Positions 45,235-54,721 of a stretch of 64,000 nucleotides of DNA are shown here, piece by piece (the first letter of the stretch is position 1; each line of letters begins with the position of its first letter). Origin of the DNA: JBCBWG01 sp038523925. GTDB lineage: Bacteria > Pseudomonadota > Alphaproteobacteria > Rhizobiales > Hyphomicrobiaceae. The position numbers and the translations under genes were made by a program. The stretch spans positions 47,811-111,810 of the forward strand of contig JBCBIY010000010.1 in NCBI GenBank assembly GCA_038523925.1, written 5' to 3'. The notes under the pieces are model-generated. The model saw only the letters and a program-made list of their open reading frames with translations. It did not search any database and was not told where the DNA came from.

Positions 45235-47067
45235 TCAGCCTAAGACCTTAGCGCAAGCAGCCTTCAACCACTTCCGGTCGGCAGCCGAAAGGTCCGGCGA
45301 AAGCAACTTGAAGACCTGCGCATGATAGCTGTCCAGCCAAGAGCGCTCGTCATCAGAGAGCAAGTCAGCGTCGATAAGGTTCAGGTCGAAGGGCGCAAGC
45401 GTCAGCGTTTCGAAGCTCAAAACATCGATGTCGCCGCCTTCCGGCCGCGCGGGCTCACGCACGATGACGAGGTTCTCGAGACGGATGCCGTAGGCGTCGG
45501 TCCGGTAGTAGCCGGGCTCATTCGACACGATCATTCCGGGCTTCAGCGCCACCATCGTGCGGCGTGAGATTCCCTGCGGGCCTTCATGGACGGACAAGTA
45601 ACTGCCCACGCCATGACCGGTGCCGTGCGCATAGTCGAGGCCCGCGTCCCACAGCGCGCGGCGGGCGAAGGGGTCGAGGTCGACGCCGCGAGTGCCTACC
45701 GGAAAGCGGGCTGTTGCAATCGCGATATGGCCTTTGAGCACGAGCGTCGCGTGCCGGCGCATCTGCTTCGTTGGCCGGCCGATTGCGATCGTCCGCGTGA
45801 TGTCGGTTGTGCCGTCGGCGTACTGTGCACCGGAATCGACGAGGTATAGCTCGCCCTTCTTCAGCTTTCGGTTGGTCGCGTCGGTCACGCGGTAATGCAC
45901 GATCGCCCCGTTCGGTCCGCTGCCCGAGATCGTGTCGAAGCTGATCTCTTTAAGCGCGCCCGTCTCCTGGCGGAACTGCTCAAGCCGTTCGGCGGCGTGG
46001 ATCTCGGTCACCGGCTCGCCATCTGCGATTGCCGTCTCGAGCCACGCAAGAAAGCGGACCATCGCGGCGCCATCGCGCAGATGGGCCGCGCGGCTGCCGG
46101 CGATCTCGGCGTCGGTCTTGATCGCCTTCGGCAGGACGCAGGGGTCAGGGGCATGCTTCGTAAGCTTTGGCCCGATGCGGCGCGCGATCGCGTAAGCGGC
46201 GGTCGCCGGATCGAGCTGAACTTTGGATGCTGCGGTCTTCAGCGCCTTCAGGGCGGCGTCGAAGGTCTCAGGCGCCGCGAACGTCGCGATGCCTTTCAGA
46301 GATTTTGCAACAGCGTTCGGCACGCGCGCCGGGTCAATGAACGCCTGCACCGGGCCCTGCGCCGGCACGATTGCAAACGCAAGGACGACCGGATTGTGCG
46401 CGACGTCGGCTCCGCGAATGTTGAGGAGCCAGCAGAGCGAGTCGGTCTGTGTGAGGATGACAGCATCGGCGCCGGCCTCCTTCAGACCCGACTGAATATC
46501 GGCGACCTTCTCTGCCGCCGAGCGGCCGGCAAGCTTGGCGGGATGACTGCTGATGGATGCCGATGGGGCCGCGGGCCGGTCGCGCCATAGCCGGTCAATT
46601 GGGTTTGCGCCGACCGCGCGAAGCTTGATACCGGCCGGTTTGAGGTTTTTCTCAAGCTGCTCGGCCGCACGGACCGTCGTCAGCCACGGGTCGAAGCCGA
46701 CCAGATCGCCGTCGCTGAGATTGGATTTCAGCCACTTCGCTGTCGCTGACGGCCCCGCATCTTGGATCTCGACTTGAGGGTCAGGCGCCTGAGCGCGGCT
46801 CTGCAACGTGTAGCGCCCGTCGACAAAGAGCGCGGCCGACTTCGGCGTCACGACCGCATGCCCCGCCGAGCCGGTAAAGCCCGTCAGCCATGCAAGGCGC
46901 TCATCGGCCGGGGCGACGTACTCGCCCTGGAACCGGTCAGCGCGTGGGACCAGGTAGGCGGCCAGACCGCGGTTCGCGAGCTCTTGCTGCAACTGCGAGA
47001 TCCGCGCTGCGGCGATGGCCCGGGCGTCATTGGGCGGAGCGTCGAAGGACTGGAATTTTCTCATCAT
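45235..47067 (-). CDS. pepP: Xaa-Pro aminopeptidase, PepP/APP1 family
   Basis: A 610-residue metallopeptidase that removes N-terminal residues before proline. It is the large three-domain type resembling eukaryotic APP1. The metal ligands sit in LVDSGAQYADGTTDITRT (two Asp), GTGHGVGSYLSVHEGP (His), NEPGYYR and GIRLENLVI (two Glu). The start is the ATG pair at 47067/47064, with TTG 47079 possible. No signal peptide, so cytoplasmic. The MFS permease follows on the same strand. A small DUF1127 gene diverges from it. Confidence 0.93.
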   Translation of the reverse strand: MMRKFQSFDAPPNDARAIAAARISQLQQELANRGLAAYLVPRADRFQGEYVAPADERLAWLTGFTGSAGHAVVTPKSAALFVDGRYTLQSRAQAPDPQVEIQDAGPSATAKWLKSNLSDGDLVGFDPWLTTVRAAEQLEKNLKPAGIKLRAVGANPIDRLWRDRPAAPSASISSHPAKLAGRSAAEKVADIQSGLKEAGADAVILTQTDSLCWLLNIRGADVAHNPVVLAFAIVPAQGPVQAFIDPARVPNAVAKSLKGIATFAAPETFDAALKALKTAASKVQLDPATAAYAIARRIGPKLTKHAPDPCVLPKAIKTDAEIAGSRAAHLRDGAAMVRFLAWLETAIADGEPVTEIHAAERLEQFRQETGALKEISFDTISGSGPNGAIVHYRVTDATNRKLKKGELYLVDSGAQYADGTTDITRTIAIGRPTKQMRRHATLVLKGHIAIATARFPVGTRGVDLDPFARRALWDAGLDYAHGTGHGVGSYLSVHEGPQGISRRTMVALKPGMIVSNEPGYYRTDAYGIRLENLVIVREPARPEGGDIDVLSFETLTLAPFDLNLIDADLLSDDERSWLDSYHAQVFKLLSPDLSAADRKWLKAACAKVLG

Positions 47068-47272
47068 GGGGTGCGTCAATCGTCCACGTTTCCAGCAGAT
47101 CGTTCCAAGTCGCGCGGGTTAACGGGCGTCATTGTTCCGTCACGGATGTTCTTCGCACATGCAGCAACTGCAATGCTGCGGTGCCGACGTGAGGCTACCG
47201 CACCAGCAACGAAGCACCTAGCTAAAGGACATCCAGACGCGAGCAAATCGCGCGGCCAATTCCAGAGTTGAG

Positions 47273-47521
47273 ATGATCATGAGCCTACAAGCAACACTCG
47301 ACCGGCGCCATGCCGGCGCTTACGAGAACCGAGCAGGCGCCGACAAGAAGTCCGGCTTCTGGTCGCGCTTCTCGTCAGCCTTCATTGCAGCACGCCAGCG
47401 CTCTGCGGAAGCCCGCGTGCGCTACGAGCTTTCAACCCTTTCCGACAATCATCTGAAAACGCTCGGCCTTAATGAGCGCCAGATCAGCGAACTGCGCCAG
47501 GTCGGGCGGTTGACGAAGTAA
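47273..47521 (+). CDS. DUF1127 family small protein
   Basis: An 82-residue protein; the C-terminus matches the DUF1127 pattern (RYELSTLSDNHLKTLGL, then RQISELRQVGR). The N-terminus is Ala/Arg-rich and longer than the classic 45-residue DUF1127. Such proteins are small, arginine-rich and abundant in alphaproteobacteria, where some have been tied to RNA turnover and phosphate or carbon metabolism. The specific role here is unknown. ATG 47273 or 47279 may be the start. It diverges from pepP and converges with prmA, with a hairpin between. Confidence 0.8.
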   Translation: MIMSLQATLDRRHAGAYENRAGADKKSGFWSRFSSAFIAARQRSAEARVRYELSTLSDNHLKTLGLNERQISELRQVGRLTK

Positions 47522-47551
47522 TCTTCTTCTCGAAGATCGGACGATGTCTCG

Positions 47552-47583
47552 AACGCCTCTGCGGCTCCGGCCCCGGAGGCGTT
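47552..47583. terminator. Hairpin between convergent DUF1127 and prmA
   Basis: AACGCCTC and GAGGCGTT form an eight-base-pair stem around a 16-base GC-rich loop in the gap between the two convergent genes. The plus strand has GTTCGTTCTGG after it, which is only weakly T-rich. It is likely a bidirectional terminator or transcript barrier. Confidence 0.6.
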
Positions 47584-47621
47584 GTTCGTTCTGGTGCCGC
47601 ACTCGGTGCGGGCGGGGGAAC

Positions 47622-48530
47622 TCAGTCGAGGTCAATCGCAGGCGCACGGACGCGTCGCGTATCGCGGCGGCGCAGCGTCAGAATTGACCATCCTTCGACG
47701 CGATCATGGCGGGCGAGCGCGAAGCCGTTTGCCGTGTAAGCTGCCAAGACGGCCGGTGCTTGTGGCAGCAGAATGCCTGAGAGCAAAAGCCGCCCGCCCG
47801 GCGCTGTCGCCCGCGTGATGTTTGTCGCCAACTCGATCAACGGCCCGGCCAAGATGTTGGCGACCACGCAGTCGTAGGCAGCCCCTGCGCCGGCCGTTGG
47901 GACGCCATCGGCCATCTCTGGCCTGACGCGCGCACCGACACCGTTTTTGACGGCGTTCTCGCGCGCGATGCGGACGGCATCGGCGTCGAGATCGGTTGCC
48001 GTGATCGCCGCGCGCGGCCAGAGCCGGGCGGCAGCAATCGCGAGCACGCCGCTGCCGGTCCCAAGATCGAGAACGCGGGCGGGATGCCAGCCGTTAGCGA
48101 TGCGGCTGAGCGCGATCAGGCAACCATAGGTGGTTGCGTGATGCGCTGTGCCAAACGCTTCGCCAGCATCGATCTCAATCGAGAGCGGGCCGTGCGGGAT
48201 ACGATCGCGATCATGCGTTCCGTGAACAACAAAGCGGCCAGCCTCAACAGGCGGCAGCGCGCTTTGCGAAATCGCAACCCAGTTTTCGTCCGGGACAGGC
48301 TCCCATGACGACAAGCCAGCGGCATCGGGGCAGGCTGAGACGAGCGCTGCGACGAAGCCGTCGCGGCCGGCCTCGTCGAGGCCATCGACATAAGCGTCAA
48401 CCTGCCATCCGCCGTCGGCTTCGAAGATGCTGACAGCCGTCGGGCTTGGCGCGGCCAGCTCCTCAAGGAAGCCTGCAGCGCGGAAGCCAACATCGCGATC
48501 CGGCGTGCGAAGGGTGAGCCGCTCGGTCAT
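47622..48530 (-). CDS. prmA: Ribosomal protein L11 methyltransferase PrmA
   Basis: PrmA methylates ribosomal protein L11 with S-adenosylmethionine. The 302-residue protein has a small N-terminal substrate domain, then the methyltransferase fold. The AdoMet loop is VLDLGTGSGVLAIAAARLWP, the following acidic residue is in ATDLDADAVRIARENA, and the characteristic motif is VVANILAGPLIELA. The ATG at 48530 is used. DUF3754 lies upstream on the same strand, 64 bp away. Confidence 0.95.
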   Translation of the reverse strand: MTERLTLRTPDRDVGFRAAGFLEELAAPSPTAVSIFEADGGWQVDAYVDGLDEAGRDGFVAALVSACPDAAGLSSWEPVPDENWVAISQSALPPVEAGRFVVHGTHDRDRIPHGPLSIEIDAGEAFGTAHHATTYGCLIALSRIANGWHPARVLDLGTGSGVLAIAAARLWPRAAITATDLDADAVRIARENAVKNGVGARVRPEMADGVPTAGAGAAYDCVVANILAGPLIELATNITRATAPGGRLLLSGILLPQAPAVLAAYTANGFALARHDRVEGWSILTLRRRDTRRVRAPAIDLD

Positions 48531-48594
48531 GCGCGCCTGTCACCGGGCTGGTCGCGATGAATTATGCGTGTTGCGCCCTGCGACGGCTGACGGC

Positions 48595-50091
48595 TCACTG
48601 CGCGGCGTCTGGCATGGCGGCCGGCCCGACGTCGGCTGGCGGGCCATGACGCGCGCCGCCCGCACGGCCGACGAACTCGGTGCCTTCGTGCGTGGCGACA
48701 TCCGGCAGGTTGTCGAGGATGAGATCCCACATGGTGTCGATGTGCTCCGCCGCCTCTGCCGGTGGCAGCGCATGCAGCGTGCCGTCCGGATCCATCGTCA
48801 CGATGCCGTCGGCGATCAGACGGTCGAGCGCATCTTCCACGTCAAAATCGACGTCGATGCCGAACGTTGACCGCAGATACTGTTCGATCGCGCGATCGAC
48901 ATCGGGCAGGTCCGCACGATTGACCTTCTCCTTGGAAAGCACGCTGTAAAGAAGGATCTCCTCCTTCACATCCTCTTCCGCCGCGTTGTCGCCGAGCAGG
49001 AAGAGCACACCGCGATTGTCGGCGAGCGCGTGGAAATAGAGGTTCTGCGCCATCACGACCATATAGCGCTGGTGCTGGTTGAACGCGCCCATCACCTGGC
49101 GGACGGCGACACCGCCAAGGCCCATAATCGCGAGCGCCGCCGGGATCGGGTTAGACGCAATCAGCGCGATTTTGCCGGCTGATCCCATCACGCCGCCGGC
49201 AACGCCGGCACCACCTGTCACGCCAAGCTTCAGCTTGTCCATCAGGCGGAATTTGACGCGCGTATTCGGGAAGATCATCTCGATGTCCGCGCGCGGCATG
49301 TCGCGGAACATCTTCATGTAAATGTTGTCCGTGCGCACACCTTCCGGCATCCGCGAGCGCAGCTTCTTGACGAACTTCGTCGCCTGCTTACGGCCAATCT
49401 TTTTCTGGCGCATGATCTCTTCGATGCGCACGGCGTCCGGCTTCAGTTTGAACAGGATGAACAGCCGCTGATAGACCGGCACCTTGATTTCGGACTTGCG
49501 GTAAAAGCGGCGAAGCGTCCGCTGCTGATCCTTCCGCGTTGAGGCGCCGCGATAGAAGACGAGCAGTTCCTCGAACGCATCGAGATCGACATGGAAGTCG
49601 AGGCCATAGTGGGTCTCGGCCGTCATGATGATCTCGACATCCGTTGGCGCGACGCGGACGAAGTTCGCCTGCGTCAGCAGATGTTCCATGTGCGCGACGA
49701 GCCGCTTCTGCATCTTGTAGCGTTCGAGATCGGTGAACTGGCGCGTCTGCAGCAGGTCCGTGTCAGGGTTGAAGGGCTCGTAGTCCTGTTCGACGGCCAT
49801 GTTGGCGGCGCCGTACCGCTGCTTCCGCCAGTAGGCGAGGTATTGGAAGAACTTGGCGGCCTGCCGGGCTTCGCCTGCGTTCCATGCCTGAGGTTTGGTC
49901 AGGCGATCGACAAGTGCCGCCCGTGTTACGGGAAGAAATGTCTCGCGATGGCGCTGATGATCCGGCGGCAGAATGTCTTGCGCGTGGATCTTGTCATCGA
50001 GCTGGGCATTCGCCGCGACGCCCTCCGTCTGGGGGCGTGGCGACTTCGCCTCAGCCGATTTGGCATCGCCGTGTCCGAGCGTGGACGCCAT
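48595..50091 (-). CDS. DUF3754 (TMEM143-like) protein
   Basis: A 498-residue protein of the DUF3754 family, which is related to the mitochondrial protein TMEM143. Recognised from FLPVTRAALVDRLTKPQAW, FHALADNRGVLFLLGDNAAEEDVKEE split over positions, and the HYGLDFHVDLDAFEELLVFYRG region. A glycine-rich hydrophobic stretch (GAGVAGGVMGSAGKIALIAS) around the middle is probably membrane-associated. The ATG at 50091 has GAGGTG upstream. No enzymatic motif is visible. Its presence in an alphaproteobacterium fits a mitochondrial kinship of the family. Function unknown. Confidence 0.75.
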   Translation of the reverse strand: MASTLGHGDAKSAEAKSPRPQTEGVAANAQLDDKIHAQDILPPDHQRHRETFLPVTRAALVDRLTKPQAWNAGEARQAAKFFQYLAYWRKQRYGAANMAVEQDYEPFNPDTDLLQTRQFTDLERYKMQKRLVAHMEHLLTQANFVRVAPTDVEIIMTAETHYGLDFHVDLDAFEELLVFYRGASTRKDQQRTLRRFYRKSEIKVPVYQRLFILFKLKPDAVRIEEIMRQKKIGRKQATKFVKKLRSRMPEGVRTDNIYMKMFRDMPRADIEMIFPNTRVKFRLMDKLKLGVTGGAGVAGGVMGSAGKIALIASNPIPAALAIMGLGGVAVRQVMGAFNQHQRYMVVMAQNLYFHALADNRGVLFLLGDNAAEEDVKEEILLYSVLSKEKVNRADLPDVDRAIEQYLRSTFGIDVDFDVEDALDRLIADGIVTMDPDGTLHALPPAEAAEHIDTMWDLILDNLPDVATHEGTEFVGRAGGARHGPPADVGPAAMPDAAQ

Positions 50092-50475
50092 TGCTTCACT
50101 CACCTCAACGCTCCGCGTCGGCACCAGGCCTGACCAACGCCACAACCTGACCTCGCGGCTTACGAACTGTCACCGAGACCGTCCGAGTCCCTCACGCGTC
50201 TCGCATGTCCCGAAATCCGCCACTCATAGCTGGCCCCGCGACACGCGCTTGCGAGGCCGCAATGTACCGACTGGCGGTGAGCCATGTCGAGTATTTCGCG
50301 ATGATGAACGGGCATTCGGGCATGGCCGTGGCCGCACGATCGGTGCACAGCGTTTTCCTGGCGCAATTCTTGCGAACTGTTGAACTTATTTAGGCGCAGA
50401 AAGCCGATGTGTGGCTCCTTAACGGGGAAGAGGCCGCCGATTGGTGAAGCAAGCGTGGGCGCGTTGCGGTGATGC
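50092..50475. other. Gap between DUF3754 and solenoid genes
   Basis: A 384-bp intergenic region between divergent genes. A 62-codon frame at 50205-50393 has no family signal and no convincing ribosome site; I do not call it. The stretch should contain promoters of both flanking genes. A candidate AT-rich patch is at 50350-50410 (TTGCGAACTGTTGAACTTAT). Confidence 0.3.
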
Positions 50476-52827
50476 ATGGGCGGTAACGACGATCTATCCG
50501 CAGTCTCCGAGGCTGAGCAGCGGCTTTTGCGGGCCACCGAGCACGGCCTGGTCGCAGACCTGGCGGGCGCTGTTATTCGCGCCGAGGTCGTGCGTGACAT
50601 TGCTCTGCGCGCACCGGACGGGACACCGGTCCAGATCCGGCGTGCCGTGATTGACGGCCCGCTTGACCTGGATCGCTGCCGGTTTGGTGCTCTGCTGCTC
50701 GCGCATGTCACGCTGAGAGGCGGCCTCCGGTTCCGCGATTCCGCCTGCCGCGGTCTGGCGCTGATGGATTGCTCCGTCGAAGACGCAATGTTGGGGTCCG
50801 GCGCCCGCATCGAGGGACCGCTCCGCATCCAGGGCGGAACAGTGGGCGGCGGGCTCGACCTCAGCGGTGCTGATCTGACGGGCGCGCTCAGTTGTGATGG
50901 CGTCACGGTCACCGGCCGCCCTCTGGCATTCGCCGCAAGCGATATGCGCGTTGGCGGCAATGTCCTCCTGGACCGCTCCCGGTTTGAAGGCGGCGTTTCC
51001 CTCGACCGGGCAAACGTCGCAGCGGGCGTCTCCGTCTCACACGCGCGCATCGTCGGGGCCGACGCGCAATTGTCATGTGTGTCGGCACGCCTCGGCGGAA
51101 GCATCGAAGCCGACCGAACACAGATTGACGGGCCGCTTCACCTGATGGGCGCGGAAGTCGCGGGTGGCTTTCACATGGTTGGCAGCGAGATCACGTCGGG
51201 TGGGCTGCTGGCCGCAAACAGCGCGATCGCGCACGGGGTCGACCTTTCCAACCTCAACGTTCGCGGAACGATCGATCTCTCCGATAGCCAGATCGGCCGC
51301 CATCTGATTGCCGGCGACGTCGAAGTCGATGGCGGCGAGGCTGCCATTGATATTGGCGGGGCGCGCGTTGGCCGGTCGGTCGAACTCGGCCGGTTGCGCG
51401 CTGTTGGCCGCGTGCGGATGCAGGGGCTTTCCGCCGGTGGCGGGCTCAACCTTTCAGAGGCGCGCATCTTTGGAAGCGAATATGCACTTGCCGCATCCGG
51501 CCTGTCCCTCGGCGGCGCGTGCGTTCTGCACGAGGCGACAATTGTTGGCCCATGCGAGTTGTCGGAAGCGCGGATTGCGGGTGCGCTGGACCTTGGCGGC
51601 TCAACCATCAAGGTGGAGAGCGGCCCCGCGTTGGCGCTTGCCCATGCAGATGTAAGCACAGACGTGCGCCTCGGCCCCGCATTCGAGACGATTGGCGCGG
51701 TGGCCGCGACCGGGATCCGCGTCGGCGGCAGTTTCTCGCTCTCGGAAAGCAAGCTTAAGAGCGCCGCGATCGCACGCGGCATCTCGGACCGGTCGTCTGC
51801 GCGAACCGGTGCGGGGCTCCGAGATGTCGTGCAGACGGCGGCGTTGATCGGCGAGCATGATGAGCTTGCGCTTGATCTGAGCGGCAGCACGATCGCCGTC
51901 CTGAAGATGCCGACGCGCGCAGATCAGCGCCCGAGCGGGATCGTCGATCTAACAGGAGCAACGGTCGACCGCTTTGACGATGGCGCCGGGGCCTGGCCAC
52001 AGCCCCGCACCCGTAGCTTCCGGACCGACGGCACTGACATCGATCATTTGCGGCTCGACGGGTTCACTTACCGGACGCTCGGCAATCCCTCAGGCGGGGC
52101 TGTATTCCCGAAAGCTGCGCGCGGCGGCGACGTTGCGGCCGCCCGCATCGCGTGGCTCGATGGGCAAACGCGCGAGGAAGCGCGCACGCACGTGCGAGCT
52201 GCGCCGTGGCGGCAGCTTGCACGCTGTTTGCACGCTCAGGGTTACCGGTCCGATGCCGCAGCGGTCATGAGCACCTATCGACGCCGCGCAATCAGGGCGA
52301 AGGGCACACCGCTGAGCGCGCGCATTCTTGGCCGGCTGGCCGACATCACCTGCCACTTCGGCACCCAGCCCCTGCGTGCGCTCGGTCTCTTCGCCGGGCT
52401 TGTAATCGCCGCAGCTGTCGTGTGGTCGTCGGCTGCTGCGTACTGCACGGAAGACGGCTGTCGGGACGAAACCATTCTCGTGAAGACGGCTGGCAGCGCC
52501 TACACCGAGACAGGCTTCGGCCGGGGCTATCCGGACTTCCATCCGATTGCCTACGCGCTCGACACCGCAACGCCCGTCGTCGACTTCGGCTACGCGGACC
52601 ATTGGCGGGTCAACTTGGCGTACGGAGCGCTTGGTACGATCGAGATCCCCAACCCGGTCGCCATCCTTGACCTCATGACCGCCGGCGAGCCGCCAACGCT
52701 CATGATGCCGATTACGGTGACGGTCGGATCGCTGCTCTACGCGTTCCAGGCCTTCACGATGCTTGTCGGTGCGCTTTTGATTGTCGCGTTCCTGATATCG
52801 CTCCCCGCGATCCGCGAAGGATTATAG
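50476..52827 (+). CDS. Membrane-anchored beta-solenoid protein (right-handed-repeat family)
   Basis: A 783-residue protein. Residues 55-535 are tandem degenerate repeats of about 20-25 residues with the pattern G-x-L-x-L-x-x-A-x-I-x-G (for example GPLDLDRCRFGALLLAHV, IRGTIDLSDSQIGRHLI, GALDLGGSTIKV), predicted to form a right-handed beta-helix. A basic linker follows (PWRQLARCLHAQGYRSDAA near 577-595), then two membrane helices (about 635-655 and 751-777) around a loop with HPIAYALDTATPVVDFG. Related actinobacterial proteins carry a loose 'membrane-associated oxidoreductase' label, but no cofactor site is visible here. Start ATG 50476. Function unknown; a scaffold is one possibility. Confidence 0.72.
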   Translation: MGGNDDLSAVSEAEQRLLRATEHGLVADLAGAVIRAEVVRDIALRAPDGTPVQIRRAVIDGPLDLDRCRFGALLLAHVTLRGGLRFRDSACRGLALMDCSVEDAMLGSGARIEGPLRIQGGTVGGGLDLSGADLTGALSCDGVTVTGRPLAFAASDMRVGGNVLLDRSRFEGGVSLDRANVAAGVSVSHARIVGADAQLSCVSARLGGSIEADRTQIDGPLHLMGAEVAGGFHMVGSEITSGGLLAANSAIAHGVDLSNLNVRGTIDLSDSQIGRHLIAGDVEVDGGEAAIDIGGARVGRSVELGRLRAVGRVRMQGLSAGGGLNLSEARIFGSEYALAASGLSLGGACVLHEATIVGPCELSEARIAGALDLGGSTIKVESGPALALAHADVSTDVRLGPAFETIGAVAATGIRVGGSFSLSESKLKSAAIARGISDRSSARTGAGLRDVVQTAALIGEHDELALDLSGSTIAVLKMPTRADQRPSGIVDLTGATVDRFDDGAGAWPQPRTRSFRTDGTDIDHLRLDGFTYRTLGNPSGGAVFPKAARGGDVAAARIAWLDGQTREEARTHVRAAPWRQLARCLHAQGYRSDAAAVMSTYRRRAIRAKGTPLSARILGRLADITCHFGTQPLRALGLFAGLVIAAAVVWSSAAAYCTEDGCRDETILVKTAGSAYTETGFGRGYPDFHPIAYALDTATPVVDFGYADHWRVNLAYGALGTIEIPNPVAILDLMTAGEPPTLMMPITVTVGSLLYAFQAFTMLVGALLIVAFLISLPAIREGL

Positions 52828-53036
52828 CGCCTCGCACGGATTGGACGCCCACCGAGCTTAACCAAGCCCGACGACAGTGAACGACGCTCCGCATGCCAAG
52901 CAAGCCCGAAACGTCGATGCGCAGCGCTATCCGTATGCGCCGGAATGTTGAAAAGGACGATTTCAGCCACAGTCGTGCCGTTGTTGGCTTGAAACAGTAA
53001 TCACACTTCGCGACGAATACACATTCGGGGGCATGG

Positions 53037-54674
53037 GTGCGTCGGGGTTCGAAGCTATTCCTAGGCATGGCGTTGGCGGCGCTTCTTGCGGGCCTTCATG
53101 CTGGTGCCGGATCGGCACTCGCGGGCGAGCGGCTCGTCATGCCGTTCAGTTGCAGCGTGTCGAACGGCAAGCTTACGATCCGCCCGTCGCCGCCGCGCTT
53201 CTACGATATCATTGGTGAGCGTCTGACGCGGCTTCACAAGGTCTGCCAGTCACAGTCGTCGTGCCGCGAAGCGACACTGCATGCGTTCCGCCTCGCTTGC
53301 GATGGCGGCAATGTCGAATGGCAGGACGTGGTCGCGATCGGCGTTCCACTACTCGGCGGCGGCGCGCGCATGGTGCGCAACGGCTTGCGCATCCAGTTCC
53401 GCGGACGCCTCAGGCCATGGCCGGAAGCGCCGTGCCTCAAGGGGGATTGGCCGCACCGGGGCGCACCGCTGAGCGCGCGGGCTTCGCCGTTTCCGGATGT
53501 CGCTTGCGAAGCGGTCGGCACGTACATCAAAGGCCGCAGCTTCACGCTCCTTCCGCGAGGCTACGGGTTCGTCACCGAGATCGGCGCGCGGATTGCGCCG
53601 GAGCCAGTGTTTGACGACGCAGCGGATGGGATTGAGATCCCGGTGCGGCGCGTTGCCAACCTCCCGCGCATTGCAGCGCTGTCGGAAGCGCTGAAACGGG
53701 CGCACGCGGATCAGACGGAAAGCGGTTCGAAACCGGTCGCAAAGCAAGCTGACGCAGACGTCGAAGCCAAAACCGTTCCGCCTTTTATTCCCAGCCCGCC
53801 GCTTGAGCCACCAAAACGAACCGACGAGGCAACGGGCGACCGGACAGCCACCAATCGGACTGACGGCGATCAACTGCCGATCGTCGCGCCAGAGACAAAG
53901 ACCGAGCAGCGCACCGCCGCGGCCGGGAGTGCAACGAACCAGTCCTGGCTGACGCTGGTCGAGATCCGGCCGACGTCCGACAGGTTGCGCCCTGGCGGAC
54001 ACCAGGAACGGTTTGAGCGGACGATGCTGACCATCGCGCTGGGCCTCGCCTTGCTGGCTGGCGTCGTATCCGGCGTCGGGTGGCTTTGGAGTTCGCGCGG
54101 CCGGGTCCCGTTCAAGCCCGCTGACACCTATGACGTTGTCCTGCGCCGCGATGGCGTCAATCTTGAGCGGCCTGACGCCCAGCTCTGCGGCGAGCTGTGC
54201 CGGTCAGCCCAAGGCATCGTCGTGCAGATCCACGAGGCCGTCGACAGGCTGCAGGGCGTCGCGCCTCTGAAACGCACACTCATGCGCGAGATCCGCGACC
54301 TCGAAACGTATCTCGCAGCACTCATCTCCGCGGCACCAGACGGCGATCAGGAATGGCGGCGGATGCGCGCGAAACTGCAGCGCGTCGTCAATGACATGCT
54401 GCGACTGCGCGATATCGTCGATTCGGCTGAACGCAGCCTGTCGTCATCAACCGTCGAACGCGGCCTGCCGCGTGATCGCGCCGAAGCGTTTGAAGCGATT
54501 GGCGCGAACCCGACGACGAGCGAGAAAATTCTGAAGAAGCTCGTCGATGCACTCCGCGCGACGTGGCATCCAGACCTTGCGACCGATGAAGACGACCGCA
54601 GGGCGCGCGAGACCCGTATCAAGCAGATCAACGTCGCCTGGGACCTGATTTCAGGCAAACGCGTCGAGGCCTGA
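53037..54674 (+). CDS. Membrane-spanning protein with periplasmic cysteine-rich domain and C-terminal J domain
   Basis: A 545-residue protein starting at GTG 53037. A signal peptide (1-29) leads to an N-terminal domain with cysteines at 39, 70, 76, 88, 133 and 157. A Pro/Thr-rich linker (about 230-310) precedes one membrane helix (about 329-352). The cytoplasmic part has a coiled-coil-like helical segment (about 390-470) and a J-like domain (about 484-537) containing the HPD motif at 511-513 in LRATWHPDLAT and RIKQINVAWDLI. The HPD lets J proteins stimulate Hsp70 (DnaK). So it may relay periplasmic state to a cytosolic chaperone. The N-terminal domain is unassigned. It lies 209 bp after the solenoid gene. 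Confidence 0.75.
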   Translation: MRRGSKLFLGMALAALLAGLHAGAGSALAGERLVMPFSCSVSNGKLTIRPSPPRFYDIIGERLTRLHKVCQSQSSCREATLHAFRLACDGGNVEWQDVVAIGVPLLGGGARMVRNGLRIQFRGRLRPWPEAPCLKGDWPHRGAPLSARASPFPDVACEAVGTYIKGRSFTLLPRGYGFVTEIGARIAPEPVFDDAADGIEIPVRRVANLPRIAALSEALKRAHADQTESGSKPVAKQADADVEAKTVPPFIPSPPLEPPKRTDEATGDRTATNRTDGDQLPIVAPETKTEQRTAAAGSATNQSWLTLVEIRPTSDRLRPGGHQERFERTMLTIALGLALLAGVVSGVGWLWSSRGRVPFKPADTYDVVLRRDGVNLERPDAQLCGELCRSAQGIVVQIHEAVDRLQGVAPLKRTLMREIRDLETYLAALISAAPDGDQEWRRMRAKLQRVVNDMLRLRDIVDSAERSLSSSTVERGLPRDRAEAFEAIGANPTTSEKILKKLVDALRATWHPDLATDEDDRRARETRIKQINVAWDLISGKRVEA

Positions 54675-54721
54675 CGGTCGCCATTGCGCCGGCGCCGCAG
54701 TTCGCGCAAGGCTCGTGCGCA

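Noticed and set aside
50205..50393. 62-codon frame in the gap before the solenoid gene
   Set aside because: No ribosome site close to the ATG, no recognised family, and no supporting neighbour.
50160..51104. Minus-strand frame of 314 codons overlapping the solenoid gene start
   Set aside because: Ser/Arg/Pro-rich low-complexity product with no family signal, antisense to the solenoid repeats.
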